Of a stretch of DNA of 64,000 nt, positions 26,528 to 34,994 are shown piece by piece; position 1 is the stretch's first letter; every line of letters begins with the position of its first letter. The notes under the pieces were generated by a model that saw only the letters and a list, made by a program, of their open reading frames with translations, did no database searches and had not been told where the DNA came from. Source of the DNA: Lutimonas vermicola. Its GTDB lineage: Bacteria; Bacteroidota; Bacteroidia; Flavobacteriales; Flavobacteriaceae. The stretch lies in NCBI RefSeq assembly GCF_038433205.1, contig NZ_JBCDNA010000003.1, positions 1 through 64,000 of the forward strand, given 5' to 3'. Both the position numbers and the translations under genes were made by a program.

Positions 26528-26944
26528 ATGAAAATGTTACCTAAAAATTCTTTGTTAATTGCCGTTGATTTCGATGGTACTATCGTTGAAGACGACTATC
26601 CAAGAATTGGGCCTGCCAAGATTTTCGCCTTTGATACTTTACTTGAATTGCAACGAAAGGGACACCGTCTCATTCTATGGACCTATAGATATGGTGAAAG
26701 GTTACAGGAAGCTGTTGATTTTTGTCAAAAAAATGGCCTTGAATTTTATGCCGTAAACAAAAGTTACCCGGAAGAAAAATTCGACGGGAGTATCAGTAGA
26801 AAAGTGAACGCCGATGTATTCATTGACGATAGAAATGTTGGTGGACTGCTGGGTTGGGGAGAAATATATCAGCAGTTATTGAAAACAGAAAAACCAAAAG
26901 AGCACAAGTCTAAAAAAGGACTATTCGGGTTTTTTAAAAGCTAA
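26528..26944 (+). CDS. HAD-like hydrolase (BT0820-type)
   Basis: 138 residues from ATG 26528; the longer frame begins at an unlikely TTG at 26513. The HAD motif I is VDFDGT with Asp14 and Asp16, motif II is the Thr in ILWTYR, and the acidic motif is DVFIDDRN near residues 96-103. The fold is a minimal HAD without a cap, like the Bacteroides BT0820 group, probably a small-molecule phosphatase with unknown substrate. The last 15 residues are Lys-rich (KEHKSKKGLFGFFKS) and may be flexible. It is cytoplasmic, 120 bases downstream of gpmI. Confidence 0.8.
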   Translation: MKMLPKNSLLIAVDFDGTIVEDDYPRIGPAKIFAFDTLLELQRKGHRLILWTYRYGERLQEAVDFCQKNGLEFYAVNKSYPEEKFDGSISRKVNADVFIDDRNVGGLLGWGEIYQQLLKTEKPKEHKSKKGLFGFFKS

Positions 26945-27165
26945 TATTTACTTTTCAAAATCATATCACACTACTTTCCGGCATCGTCATCCAGTACAAT
27001 TTTGACCTATACTTTACTAAATTTTTTACTTTTTTACCTTATCTTTATCGACAATATCAAAGGATTATAAAATCATATTATGATATCCTTTCCAAAGTTA
27101 TACTCTTTCCTGAAAAGTCAGATAACTTTCTCAAAACCAAACATGTAAAAAAATCCATTTTTGTA

Positions 27166-27768
27166 ATGAACGCGACGCAAGCCTATACCATTTTTGAAAA
27201 AAGTATTAAAGATTATCACACTAATGATCAAATAGATACCCCAATTGATAATCCCTATGACAAGGAAGACATCAAACATCTTTTTTACCATAAAAATTGG
27301 ATAGATACTGTTCAATGGCATCTTGAAGATATTATTCGCGATCCTGAAATTAATGCCATGGACGCTCTAAAAATCAAAAGGCAGATTGATGAATCCAATC
27401 AGGTAAGAACAGATATGGTGGAGTTTATTGACAGTTACTTTTTGGATCTTTACAAAAACGTTTCTGTTAAAAACAATGCCAAGATCAATACGGAGAGTCC
27501 TGCCTGGGCATATGACCGCTTATCTATTTTGGCACTTAAAATTTACCATATGCGTGAAGAGGCAACCAGATCTGATGCATCTGACGCCCACAGGAGTTCA
27601 TGCGAGAAAAAATTACAGGTTTTGTTGGAACAGCAAAAAGATCTTTGTACTGCGATTGATGAACTGTTGGAGGATTTTCAAAATGGCGATAAATACATGA
27701 AAGTTTATAAGCAAATGAAAATGTACAATGATGATAATTTAAATCCTGTACTTCGTGCCAGAAAATGA
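27166..27768 (+). CDS. DUF4254 domain protein
   Basis: 200 residues, mostly helical and charged, with the family-typical stretch HLFYHKNWIDTVQWHLEDIIRDP and ALKIKRQIDESNQVRTD. DUF4254 proteins are found mainly in Bacteroidota and have no known activity. No signal or membrane segment is visible. The end overlaps the downstream glycosyltransferase by 14 bases, and this pairing is common in the phylum, so a role in lipopolysaccharide or surface glycan synthesis is a reasonable inference. Confidence 0.85.
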   Translation: MNATQAYTIFEKSIKDYHTNDQIDTPIDNPYDKEDIKHLFYHKNWIDTVQWHLEDIIRDPEINAMDALKIKRQIDESNQVRTDMVEFIDSYFLDLYKNVSVKNNAKINTESPAWAYDRLSILALKIYHMREEATRSDASDAHRSSCEKKLQVLLEQQKDLCTAIDELLEDFQNGDKYMKVYKQMKMYNDDNLNPVLRARK

Positions 27769-28807
27769 ACTGAACCGGCCTAAACACATACTGATTATGC
27801 GATTGTCTGCTATTGGTGACGTAGCAATGATCGTACCTGTAGTTTTAGCGCTTCGCCAACAATATCCACTGCTGAAGATTACTGTGGTCTCAAGGCCTTT
27901 TTTCAGAACTTTTTTTTCTTCTATACCCAATGTTCAATTTTATCCGGCTGACGTCGAAAATTCCAATTCCGGGCTTCGCGGTTTGTATCAATTATACAGG
28001 AGTTTATCGCAATTTGGGATTGATGCTTTTGCCGACCTGCATGACGTCTTACGATCAAAGATTATCAAAACCTTTTTTAAACTGAACGGGGTCCCCGTAT
28101 CATCCCTGAATAAAGGAAGGAAAGAAAGAAAAAAATTAACGGCCTTAAAGACTAAACGCATTACATCCATAAAACCAATCTTGGAGCGCCATGCCGAGGT
28201 ATGCGCAGCGTTAAGGTTACCCATATCGCTATCTGAAGTTACGCTGCTTCCTAAAAGAGAAATATCACTTGATATTGAACGAATTACCGGTAAAAAAGAT
28301 AAGAAATGGGTGGGTATAGCCCCTTTTGCTACTTATGAAACTAAAATGTATCCACTGCATTTGATGAAAGAGGTCATCAAAATAATCCTCAAGGAGAATT
28401 ATCAAATTTTCTTGTTCGGAGGAGGCGATAAGGAAGTGGAACAATTAAACGATCTGGCTACTGTTTCAGATAAATGTATCAATATTGCCGGTAGAATCAG
28501 TTTCGATCAGGAGTTAAATTTGATTAGTAACCTCGACGTCATGGTCAGCATGGATTCCGGCAATGGTCATATGGCGGCAATGTTTGGGGTACCAGTGGTT
28601 ACGATGTGGGGAAATACACATCCCTATGCCGGTTTCGTTCCATTTAGACAACCTCTCGAAAACAGTCTGATACCTGATCTTGAAAAGTATCCTTTCCTCC
28701 CAACTTCTGTTTATGGAAACAAAATTGTTCCAGGTTATGAAGACTGTATGAAAACTATTAAACCTGAGGTAGTTGCAAAAAAAATTACCATGGTATTAAA
28801 TAACTAA
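27755..28807 (+). CDS. Glycosyltransferase family 9 protein (heptosyltransferase-like)
   Basis: 350 residues from GTG 27755. The first ATG (27797) would remove the first beta strand KHILIMRLSAIGDVAM, which family 9 enzymes keep, so GTG is preferred although it overlaps the DUF4254 gene by 14 bases. Two Rossmann-like halves are visible; the second contains WVGIAPFATYETKMYP, FLFGGGDKEVEQL and the donor-site stretch SMDSGNGHMAAMFGVPVVTMWGNTHP. It probably adds a sugar, perhaps heptose, to lipopolysaccharide core at the inner membrane. It is coupled to DUF4254. Confidence 0.9.
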   Translation: MPENELNRPKHILIMRLSAIGDVAMIVPVVLALRQQYPLLKITVVSRPFFRTFFSSIPNVQFYPADVENSNSGLRGLYQLYRSLSQFGIDAFADLHDVLRSKIIKTFFKLNGVPVSSLNKGRKERKKLTALKTKRITSIKPILERHAEVCAALRLPISLSEVTLLPKREISLDIERITGKKDKKWVGIAPFATYETKMYPLHLMKEVIKIILKENYQIFLFGGGDKEVEQLNDLATVSDKCINIAGRISFDQELNLISNLDVMVSMDSGNGHMAAMFGVPVVTMWGNTHPYAGFVPFRQPLENSLIPDLEKYPFLPTSVYGNKIVPGYEDCMKTIKPEVVAKKITMVLNN

Positions 28808-28837
28808 AACCAGCGTGATATTGAAGATTTGATTCGC

Positions 28838-28868
28838 TTTGGAACAATATCTTTTTACAGTATCTTTG
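28838..28868 (+). promoter_or_regulatory. Bacteroidota-type promoter of map
   Basis: TTTG at 28838-28841 and TATCTTTG at 28861-28868 are separated by exactly 19 bases, the best -33/-7 match in the window. The expected start of transcription (about 28873) favours translation from ATG 28887 over 28878. Confidence 0.75.
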
Positions 28869-28886
28869 CGGCATTAAATGCAAACC

Positions 28887-29693
28887 ATGATAAAAATTAA
28901 AACCCGTGAGGAGATCGAATTGATCAGAGAAAGTGCCCTTATAGTTTCGATGACTCTTGGAGAAATTGCAAAAGCGATCAAACCAGGAATCAGCACTTTG
29001 GAGCTTGACAAAATTGCCGAGGAGTTTATCAGGGATCATGGTGCCAAGCCGGGTTTTTTGGGTTTGTATGATTTTCCCAATACCTTATGTATGAGCCCCA
29101 ATGAACAAGTTGTTCATGGTATACCAAATAAACAACCCTTGGTGGAAGGAGATATTATTTCTGTTGATTGTGGAGCTCTTAAAAATGGATTCTACGGTGA
29201 TCATGCCTATACTTTTGCTGTGGGTGAGATTGATATTGAGACGAAAAAACTTCTGGAGGTGACGAAAGAAAGCCTGTACCTGGGAATCAGAGAATTTAAG
29301 ATCGGCAACAGGGTTGGTGATGTAGGCTATGCCATTCAGCAATTTACCGAAAAACATGGATACGGAGTGGTAAGGGAACTCGTTGGGCACGGTCTTGGGA
29401 GAGAGATGCATGAAGATCCTGAAATGCCAAACTACGGACGACGTGGTAAGGGAAAGAAATTCCTGGAAGGAATGGTAGTTGCGATCGAACCGATGATCAA
29501 TTTAGGAACCCACAGAATAAGGCAATTTAGCGATGGCTGGACGATAAAAACAGCTGATGAAAAACCAAGCGCCCATTTTGAACATAATGTGGCTATAGTA
29601 AACGGTAAGCCCGAATTACTGTCTACTTTTGCCTTTATCAATGAAGCCTTAGGTATTAAAACTAATGAAGAGGCCGAATTCAGGGCTTTATAA
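28887..29693 (+). CDS. map: Type I methionine aminopeptidase
   Basis: 268 residues from ATG 28887 (MIKIKTREEIELIRESA). A second ATG at 28878 adds MQT but would leave almost no leader behind the strong promoter. It removes the initiator methionine from new proteins. Metal ligands are Asp94, Asp105, His168, Glu201 and Glu232, with His78 in VVHGIP. Conserved blocks are SVDCGA, GDHAYTF, VGHGLGREMHEDP and AIEPMIN. It is followed 11 bases later by a methyltransferase. Confidence 0.96.
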   Translation: MIKIKTREEIELIRESALIVSMTLGEIAKAIKPGISTLELDKIAEEFIRDHGAKPGFLGLYDFPNTLCMSPNEQVVHGIPNKQPLVEGDIISVDCGALKNGFYGDHAYTFAVGEIDIETKKLLEVTKESLYLGIREFKIGNRVGDVGYAIQQFTEKHGYGVVRELVGHGLGREMHEDPEMPNYGRRGKGKKFLEGMVVAIEPMINLGTHRIRQFSDGWTIKTADEKPSAHFEHNVAIVNGKPELLSTFAFINEALGIKTNEEAEFRAL

Positions 29694-29704
29694 GCTGCTA
29701 TTAC

Positions 29705-30469
29705 ATGAAGATCTTTAAGTTTGTGCTCAATACTGTTCCTCGTCCCTATTTGATCAAATTGAGTTATCTGGTCAGTCCTATCCTGGCCTTTTGGTTAAAA
29801 GGAGACCGATATACTGATCCTATTGATGGAAAAAGCTTTAAACGCTTTTTGCCTTATGGATATGGTGCTCAAAGACCCAATGTTTTATCGCCAAGCACGC
29901 TATCCCTGGAACGCCACCGTTTACTTTGGCTCTATCTTAAAAACGAGACCGGGTTTTTTACAAAGCCCCTCAAGGTTTTGCATATGGCTCCTGAGCAATG
30001 TTTTTTGTCTCTTTTTAAAAAGATGAAACACCTTGACTATACAACCGCCGATCTTTATTCCCCCATAGTGGATGTCAAGGCCGATATTCTCAACCTGCCA
30101 TTTGAAGACAATCAATTCGACATCATTTTGTGCAATCATGTCCTGGAACATATTGAGGATGATGCAAGGGCAATCAAAGAGCTCTTTAGGGTAATGAAAT
30201 CAGGTGGAATGGGGATTTTTCAGGTCCCTCAGGATATAACCAGAGAAACCAGTTATGAAGATGACACCATTCAAACTCCCGAAGACAGAGCAAAACATTT
30301 TGGGCAATATGATCATGTCAGGATTTATGGCAGAGATTATTTCGATCGATTAAGAGCCGCCGGATTTAAAGTGGAAGAAGTAGATTATTCTAAAACATTG
30401 CCCGATGGACTTGCTGAAAAATATTGTTTAGCTAAAGGTGAGGTTTTACCGGTTTGTTTCAAGCCATGA
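29705..30469 (+). CDS. SAM-dependent methyltransferase (class I fold)
   Basis: 254 residues. After an N-terminal segment with a possible membrane-associated helix, the fold shows motif I as VLHMAPEQCF, an acidic residue in TTADLYSPIVDVKAD, and the family-typical IILCNHVLEHIEDDARAIKELFRVMKSGG. That last block identifies a methyltransferase_11-like enzyme. Motif I lacks the usual GxGxG, which is also seen in some homologs. The substrate is unknown. It is 11 bases after map and ends 26 bases from the convergent batE. Confidence 0.85.
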   Translation: MKIFKFVLNTVPRPYLIKLSYLVSPILAFWLKGDRYTDPIDGKSFKRFLPYGYGAQRPNVLSPSTLSLERHRLLWLYLKNETGFFTKPLKVLHMAPEQCFLSLFKKMKHLDYTTADLYSPIVDVKADILNLPFEDNQFDIILCNHVLEHIEDDARAIKELFRVMKSGGMGIFQVPQDITRETSYEDDTIQTPEDRAKHFGQYDHVRIYGRDYFDRLRAAGFKVEEVDYSKTLPDGLAEKYCLAKGEVLPVCFKP

Positions 30470-30495
30470 TCCCAGGGAAGCCTAAGTACGGCTTA

Positions 30496-31284
30496 TCAGA
30501 TCTCCTTAATAGCTGCTGCATTGATCCAACCCATTTTACCATCTGCAATCCTGATCTTTTTCCAATTATCGAGCGTTTCTAAAATAAGCACCTTGGTCCC
30601 TTCATGCAGCTCAAAATAAACATCGCTTGAATTTGTAGGAGCGCTCTTTACCTCTACCTCAGTCGAAAATACGATTGCTTCTGTATTGCGATCAACATAA
30701 TGTTTGTTTCTGTACGAAAAGAATAAACTCGTTGTGACAAAAATCACTGATAAAATACTGGTAACAAAATAAATACGTTTCTTTCGGGTACTGTATGAAA
30801 AGTGGTACATCAGAAACAAAACAGCAAAGACAAAAGCCAAACTAACTGCTATTTTTGACCAGGTTTCATAAGTAAACCTCAAAACGACGTCATTCATGAA
30901 TTTTTGCCAGAGACTTCTCGGAAGGGGTTCAATATTATCAAGAATCGTCCTGTTGGCAAATTCCAGATTAAAGAGAATGTCCTTGTCATTTGGCGCAAGT
31001 TTCAGGGCTTTCTCATAGTAATAGATGGCAGGAGCAACCTGATTGGATCTGTAATATATATTAGCCATGTTATAATAAAGAGAAGCAGATTCAAGGTCCT
31101 GTTTTTCAATTTTCTGATATGCCTGTAAAGCCTCTAAATATTTTTCCTGCTGATATAATTTATTAGCAGCAGTAAACAAACTATCCGGGGTCTGGGCATG
31201 GAGTTGCATTCCCGACCCGGAATAGGTGCAGATCGCAATCAGCGCAATGTAAAATAAACCTTTCAATACTTTACTTTTAAACAT
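30496..31284 (-). CDS. batE: BatE: TPR and SH3-like membrane protein of the bat operon
   Basis: 262 residues. A signal peptide (ends about residue 30) is followed by TPR repeats (about 32-105, with ASLYYNMANIYYRSNQVAPAIYYYEKALKL), two membrane segments (about 143-163 and 172-190) and a C-terminal bacterial SH3 domain (VKSAPTNSSDVYFELHEGTKVLILE, KMGWINAAAI). This is the BatE layout from the Bacteroides aerotolerance operon. It is the last gene of the operon, 7 bases after batD. Confidence 0.88.
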   Translation of the reverse strand: MFKSKVLKGLFYIALIAICTYSGSGMQLHAQTPDSLFTAANKLYQQEKYLEALQAYQKIEKQDLESASLYYNMANIYYRSNQVAPAIYYYEKALKLAPNDKDILFNLEFANRTILDNIEPLPRSLWQKFMNDVVLRFTYETWSKIAVSLAFVFAVLFLMYHFSYSTRKKRIYFVTSILSVIFVTTSLFFSYRNKHYVDRNTEAIVFSTEVEVKSAPTNSSDVYFELHEGTKVLILETLDNWKKIRIADGKMGWINAAAIKEI

Positions 31285-31291
31285 TTATCTA

Positions 31292-33052
31292 CTACAATTG
31301 TTTGTCAATTTTTGCAATAACCTTTTTGGCATTTTCATATTCCAGCTTCATCATAACATCCGTAGATGGCGTATAACGGGCATAGTCGCAATTCTCCAAT
31401 ACCTTGCCAAACTCCTCAATAGTTTTCTCATCTACCTGCTTTTTATCTAATATCTCAGCAATTTTTTCTCTTGAAATCTCTGAAGTTTCAACGTGCAGCT
31501 TCGCCTTGAGATAATTGTGAAGTGCCTTTTCCAATGCGATATAAAATGCCTCCTTCTTCCCAAGCTGTTTTCTAGCCTGTGAAAGATATTTTCTTGCCAA
31601 CCTATCGGCCTTCCTTCTTTTATTTCCTATGATATCACTGTCTCTTTGACGTTTCTTCTTCCCTATAAAAATACCCAATGGAATCGACAATAACGGCAGG
31701 ATCATCAGGAGATAAAACAGATCCGAAAGAAAGAAATCTTCCTCCTTAAGGGTTGAAACGAAGTCAGTTTTCAAATGAATATATCGAATGTCTCCTTCAT
31801 TTATAATCACATCCTGTTTGCCCGACACAATTGGTTCATCAGCTATATCCCTGCCTTGTAAGGCATTCAACATGATTGGGTCAGTTTCAATCGAATAATA
31901 TTTTTCCTCCTTAGGGTTGAAATATGAAAACGATACTCCGGGGATTTTAAATTTACCCCGTGATTGCGGTACTACGGCGTATTGATCAAACACGCTTCCC
32001 GACAGACCATTTAGGGAGGTAGTGATATTTTCTTTGTGTTCAGGTTCATATACTTCCAATCCGTTTGGAGTTGAAATTCCGGGAAGTTTAACAAGTTTTA
32101 AATTTCCCTCACCACTTAATTCAACCTTAATCTGAGCTGATTCATTAGCTTTCAGATCAGTTTTGCTAGGGGTTACCCTGAATTTGAAATCACCGACTGC
32201 CCCAGAAAAATTAAACGGTTTATTTTCTGACGGCAACTCCTTGACACGAATGATCTTTTTACCTGAAGTCAAGGTAAAGTTCACATCATTCATCAACATG
32301 TTTCCAAAAAAATCTCTTCTTCCAATGGGAACACCGGCTGTTATTTCCATTTCCAGTGGTTCTATTTCGAGGTTTCCTGACTTATGGGGAATTAAAACTG
32401 TTTTTCTAACGATAACATATCGATGTGGTTTACCTCCGTAAGTGCCGTTCTTTGCTACCCATTTTTTAACATCAATATTCTGGTTCCAGAAACCATTAAA
32501 AGATGGTGAAGAAGTTTCTCTTGTATTCTGCACATTCACCTGGTTGATGTCGACGTATAATTTATAAACCACCGAAATGCTTTCACCAACGTAAGGACTC
32601 AAATCAGAAACCTCGGCTACCAAATGCACATTTTGCTGTGCTAGATATCTGGGGTCATTCGGGTCCTCGGGAATCTCAATCGCATCCGTAACGCTTATTC
32701 GTACAGTATTCGATTTGATCACTTCGTTCTCATAGGTCACGGTAGCTGACGGTATGGTAAAATTACCCTTGGCAGTAGGTTGCAGGATATAGGTATAGGT
32801 CAATTTATAGGAGGTTTTTCCATTGATAGATGAAAAACTGCTCGATTGACTCGGCCCGGCAAGAACTTTAAAATTTTTAAAATCAGGTGGTGTAAAATCA
32901 TCGCCTCCCTGACGGTCAATGGAAAACTCGATTCTTAATCTTTCGTTAAGACCCAGTTCAGTTTTACTCACAGTCGTTTTAAACGTTACCTGCGCGATGA
33001 CGTTTTGTACTGCAATCAGCAGTATTACTATGAATAAATACTTCTTTTTCAT
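31292..33052 (-). CDS. batD: BatD family protein
   Basis: 586 residues. A signal peptide (ends VIAQ) is followed by a beta-rich periplasmic part with three Ig-like modules (starting VTFKTTVSKTELGLNERLRIEF), then a membrane segment about 443-463 (LFYLLMILPLLSIPLGIFIG) and a basic cytoplasmic tail of about 120 residues. This is the layout of BatD. BatD is thought to join the VWA proteins BatA/BatB in the inner membrane. It lies 52 bases after batC and 7 before batE. Confidence 0.9.
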   Translation of the reverse strand: MKKKYLFIVILLIAVQNVIAQVTFKTTVSKTELGLNERLRIEFSIDRQGGDDFTPPDFKNFKVLAGPSQSSSFSSINGKTSYKLTYTYILQPTAKGNFTIPSATVTYENEVIKSNTVRISVTDAIEIPEDPNDPRYLAQQNVHLVAEVSDLSPYVGESISVVYKLYVDINQVNVQNTRETSSPSFNGFWNQNIDVKKWVAKNGTYGGKPHRYVIVRKTVLIPHKSGNLEIEPLEMEITAGVPIGRRDFFGNMLMNDVNFTLTSGKKIIRVKELPSENKPFNFSGAVGDFKFRVTPSKTDLKANESAQIKVELSGEGNLKLVKLPGISTPNGLEVYEPEHKENITTSLNGLSGSVFDQYAVVPQSRGKFKIPGVSFSYFNPKEEKYYSIETDPIMLNALQGRDIADEPIVSGKQDVIINEGDIRYIHLKTDFVSTLKEEDFFLSDLFYLLMILPLLSIPLGIFIGKKKRQRDSDIIGNKRRKADRLARKYLSQARKQLGKKEAFYIALEKALHNYLKAKLHVETSEISREKIAEILDKKQVDEKTIEEFGKVLENCDYARYTPSTDVMMKLEYENAKKVIAKIDKQL

Positions 33053-33104
33053 TTTTTAAGCTCTAATCCAAATTCCTCCAAAAGACGATTAAACTAACTT
33101 TGAT

Positions 33105-33959
33105 TTACCAGTCTTTTTCCTGGTTTACCTTTCTCCCTTTGGCCTTTTTGGCATTCACTTTCTGTTGTGTTTTGTTCTCTTCATTATTCATGGCCTCCAA
33201 CAACTGTTCAATCTGCTGTTGGCTCAATTGATTTGGCTGAGGCTGTTTATTCTGTTCTTTTTTATCGCCTTCATTTGGCTCATCCTTCTCATCTTCCTGA
33301 TCATTTTCATCATTTTTATTGTCTCCTTCATTCTTGTCCTGTTCTTTCTTTTCATCCTCGCCTTGATCTTCCTTTTGATCCTTGTTCTCACTATTCTGGT
33401 CCTGGTTTTGATCCTGATTCTCGTCTTTGTTCTGATCTTCGTTCTGATCCTTATTTTGATCTTTATTATCCTGGTTTTGCTGCTGGTCTTTGAGTAATTT
33501 CTGAGCAAGTGCCAGGTTATATCTTGTCTCCTCGTCATTCGGATTCAAGAGCAAGGAGTTCTTATATGCCGCTACTGCTTTATCATACTGCTTCTGTTTC
33601 ATCATCACATTACCGATATTGTGAAATGATTTCTCGCGGGTATCCTTATCGCCTGCACTTTTGGCTACCAATTCATATTGTGGTAAAGCTTCTTCAAACC
33701 TGTTCTGCTCGTACACTGCATTACCCAGGTTGTAGCCCGCGGTCTCATAGTTAGGGTTTTCCTTAAGGGCCTTCTTATACTTGACCTCAGCGTCAACAAA
33801 CCTCTTTTGCTTAAACAAATCATTTCCCTTTCTAAGAATCTGCTTCTCAGCCAGTTTGATTTTAACCGGTTCCTGTTTTTCCTTCTCTTTATCCTGCGCA
33901 AACAAAGCAAAGGGTAAAAAGATCCAAATACAAATGATATATTTCATTTTACCTTTCAT
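33105..33959 (-). CDS. batC: BatC: TPR protein with a long acidic-polar tract
   Basis: 284 residues. The signal peptide ends FALFAQ; a second ATG at 33947 (MKYIICIWIF), right after the batB stop, could be the real start. TPR repeats occupy about 40-155 (NPNYETAGYNLGNAVYEQNRFEEALPQYE). Residues 158-243 consist almost only of D, N, Q, E and K, repeats of QDxNKDQN type, followed by a short helical end. BatC homologs commonly have such a TPR plus low-complexity layout. It overlaps the batB end by 11 bases. Confidence 0.88.
   Translation of the reverse strand: MKGKMKYIICIWIFLPFALFAQDKEKEKQEPVKIKLAEKQILRKGNDLFKQKRFVDAEVKYKKALKENPNYETAGYNLGNAVYEQNRFEEALPQYELVAKSAGDKDTREKSFHNIGNVMMKQKQYDKAVAAYKNSLLLNPNDEETRYNLALAQKLLKDQQQNQDNKDQNKDQNEDQNKDENQDQNQDQNSENKDQKEDQGEDEKKEQDKNEGDNKNDENDQEDEKDEPNEGDKKEQNKQPQPNQLSQQQIEQLLEAMNNEENKTQQKVNAKKAKGRKVNQEKDW
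33231..33488 (-). repeat. Low-complexity DNQEK-coding tract inside batC
   Basis: About 86 codons coding almost exclusively Asp, Asn, Gln, Glu and Lys in degenerate hexapeptide-like repeats such as KDQNED and NKDQNK. The purine-rich strand leaves long open frames in other frames and on the opposite strand, which are not genes. Confidence 0.8.
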
Positions 33960-34983
33960 TAAACAAATTCAATTTCTGTATCCATTTGGTTTTCTTATTC
34001 AGCAAGAAAACGTCCAACACCAAGAATAAAAGACCAAATCCGACAAACCATTGGAACTGATCCTTGTAATCGGAAAACTGTTTTGATTCAAACTCCTTTT
34101 TATCCGCTTTAAGCAAAAGGTCTTCAACGTACTCAATGGTTTTTGAAGTTTTATTTCCGTAGATATACTTTCCTTCCCCGTTTTTCGCTATATCCTTCAG
34201 CGTTTCAACATTGAGTTTGGTGATTACAACTTCATCTTTATTATCTTTCTTATATCCCTGAAACTTTCCATTGACATTTATAGGGATAGGGCCACCTTTG
34301 TTGGTCCCGATACCAATTGTATAGGTTCTTATGCCTATATCAACGATCTCTTTTGCCACCTTTCCTGAATTTTCCTCATGATCCTCGCCGTCTGAAATCA
34401 CGAAAAGAAATCGATTGGTTTGGGTATCATCGTCAAAAAAGGTTTTTGACAATTCCAACGCCTCGTTAATTGCAGTTCCCTGCGAAGACACCATGTCTGG
34501 GCTGGCATTTTGTAAAAACATCTTGGCGGCACCATGATCAGTGGTGATCGGAAGCAGCGGATAAGCGTTGCCGGCATATATGATGATTCCAACCCTGTCA
34601 CTACCCAATTTATCAATGATCTTAGAGATGATCTGTTTCGATTTTTCCAGCCTGTTAGGGGCAATGTCTTCAGATAACATACTTTTTGAAACGTCCAGAG
34701 CGAAAACAATATCAACACCCTGTCTTTTCACTGTTTTGAGTTGGGTCCCCATTTTGGGGTTCACCATGGCTATGATCAAAAATGACAAACTCAATAATAC
34801 AAAAATCATTTTCAAGACTGGTTTAAAAACAGATTTTTGAGGGCTTAATTCATTCAACAAAGCAACATCCGCAAATTCCCTTTGCTTTTTTACTTTCCAA
34901 AACCAGTTCAGAAGATACAACAGCAATAAGATCGCAACTGCGATAAACAAGTAAAAATATTTTGGCTCCTCTATTTGATACAT
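33949..34983 (-). CDS. batB: BatB: VWA-domain membrane protein
   Basis: 344 residues. Two N-terminal membrane segments (about 10-28 and 55-74) precede a von Willebrand A domain with the metal-binding DVSKS at 97-101, and a C-terminal membrane helix (about 308-328) ends it. The MIDAS motif is intact, so it should bind a divalent metal and a protein partner. It pairs with BatA in an inner-membrane complex linked to stress tolerance in Bacteroides. It is 11 bases after batA and overlaps batC by 11. Confidence 0.92.
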   Translation of the reverse strand: MYQIEEPKYFYLFIAVAILLLLYLLNWFWKVKKQREFADVALLNELSPQKSVFKPVLKMIFVLLSLSFLIIAMVNPKMGTQLKTVKRQGVDIVFALDVSKSMLSEDIAPNRLEKSKQIISKIIDKLGSDRVGIIIYAGNAYPLLPITTDHGAAKMFLQNASPDMVSSQGTAINEALELSKTFFDDDTQTNRFLFVISDGEDHEENSGKVAKEIVDIGIRTYTIGIGTNKGGPIPINVNGKFQGYKKDNKDEVVITKLNVETLKDIAKNGEGKYIYGNKTSKTIEYVEDLLLKADKKEFESKQFSDYKDQFQWFVGFGLLFLVLDVFLLNKKTKWIQKLNLFNER

Positions 34984-34994
34984 ATGCTCTTAAC

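Noticed and set aside
30478..30494. Small hairpin between the methyltransferase gene and batE
   Set aside because: Five-base stem (AAGCC/GGCTT) with no T-run; too weak to call a terminator.
33165..33538. Opposite-strand and other-frame open frames over batC
   Set aside because: They come from the low-complexity repeat of batC (GAT/AAC/CAG/GAA/AAA codons) and translate to biased hydrophobic or basic runs with no family match.
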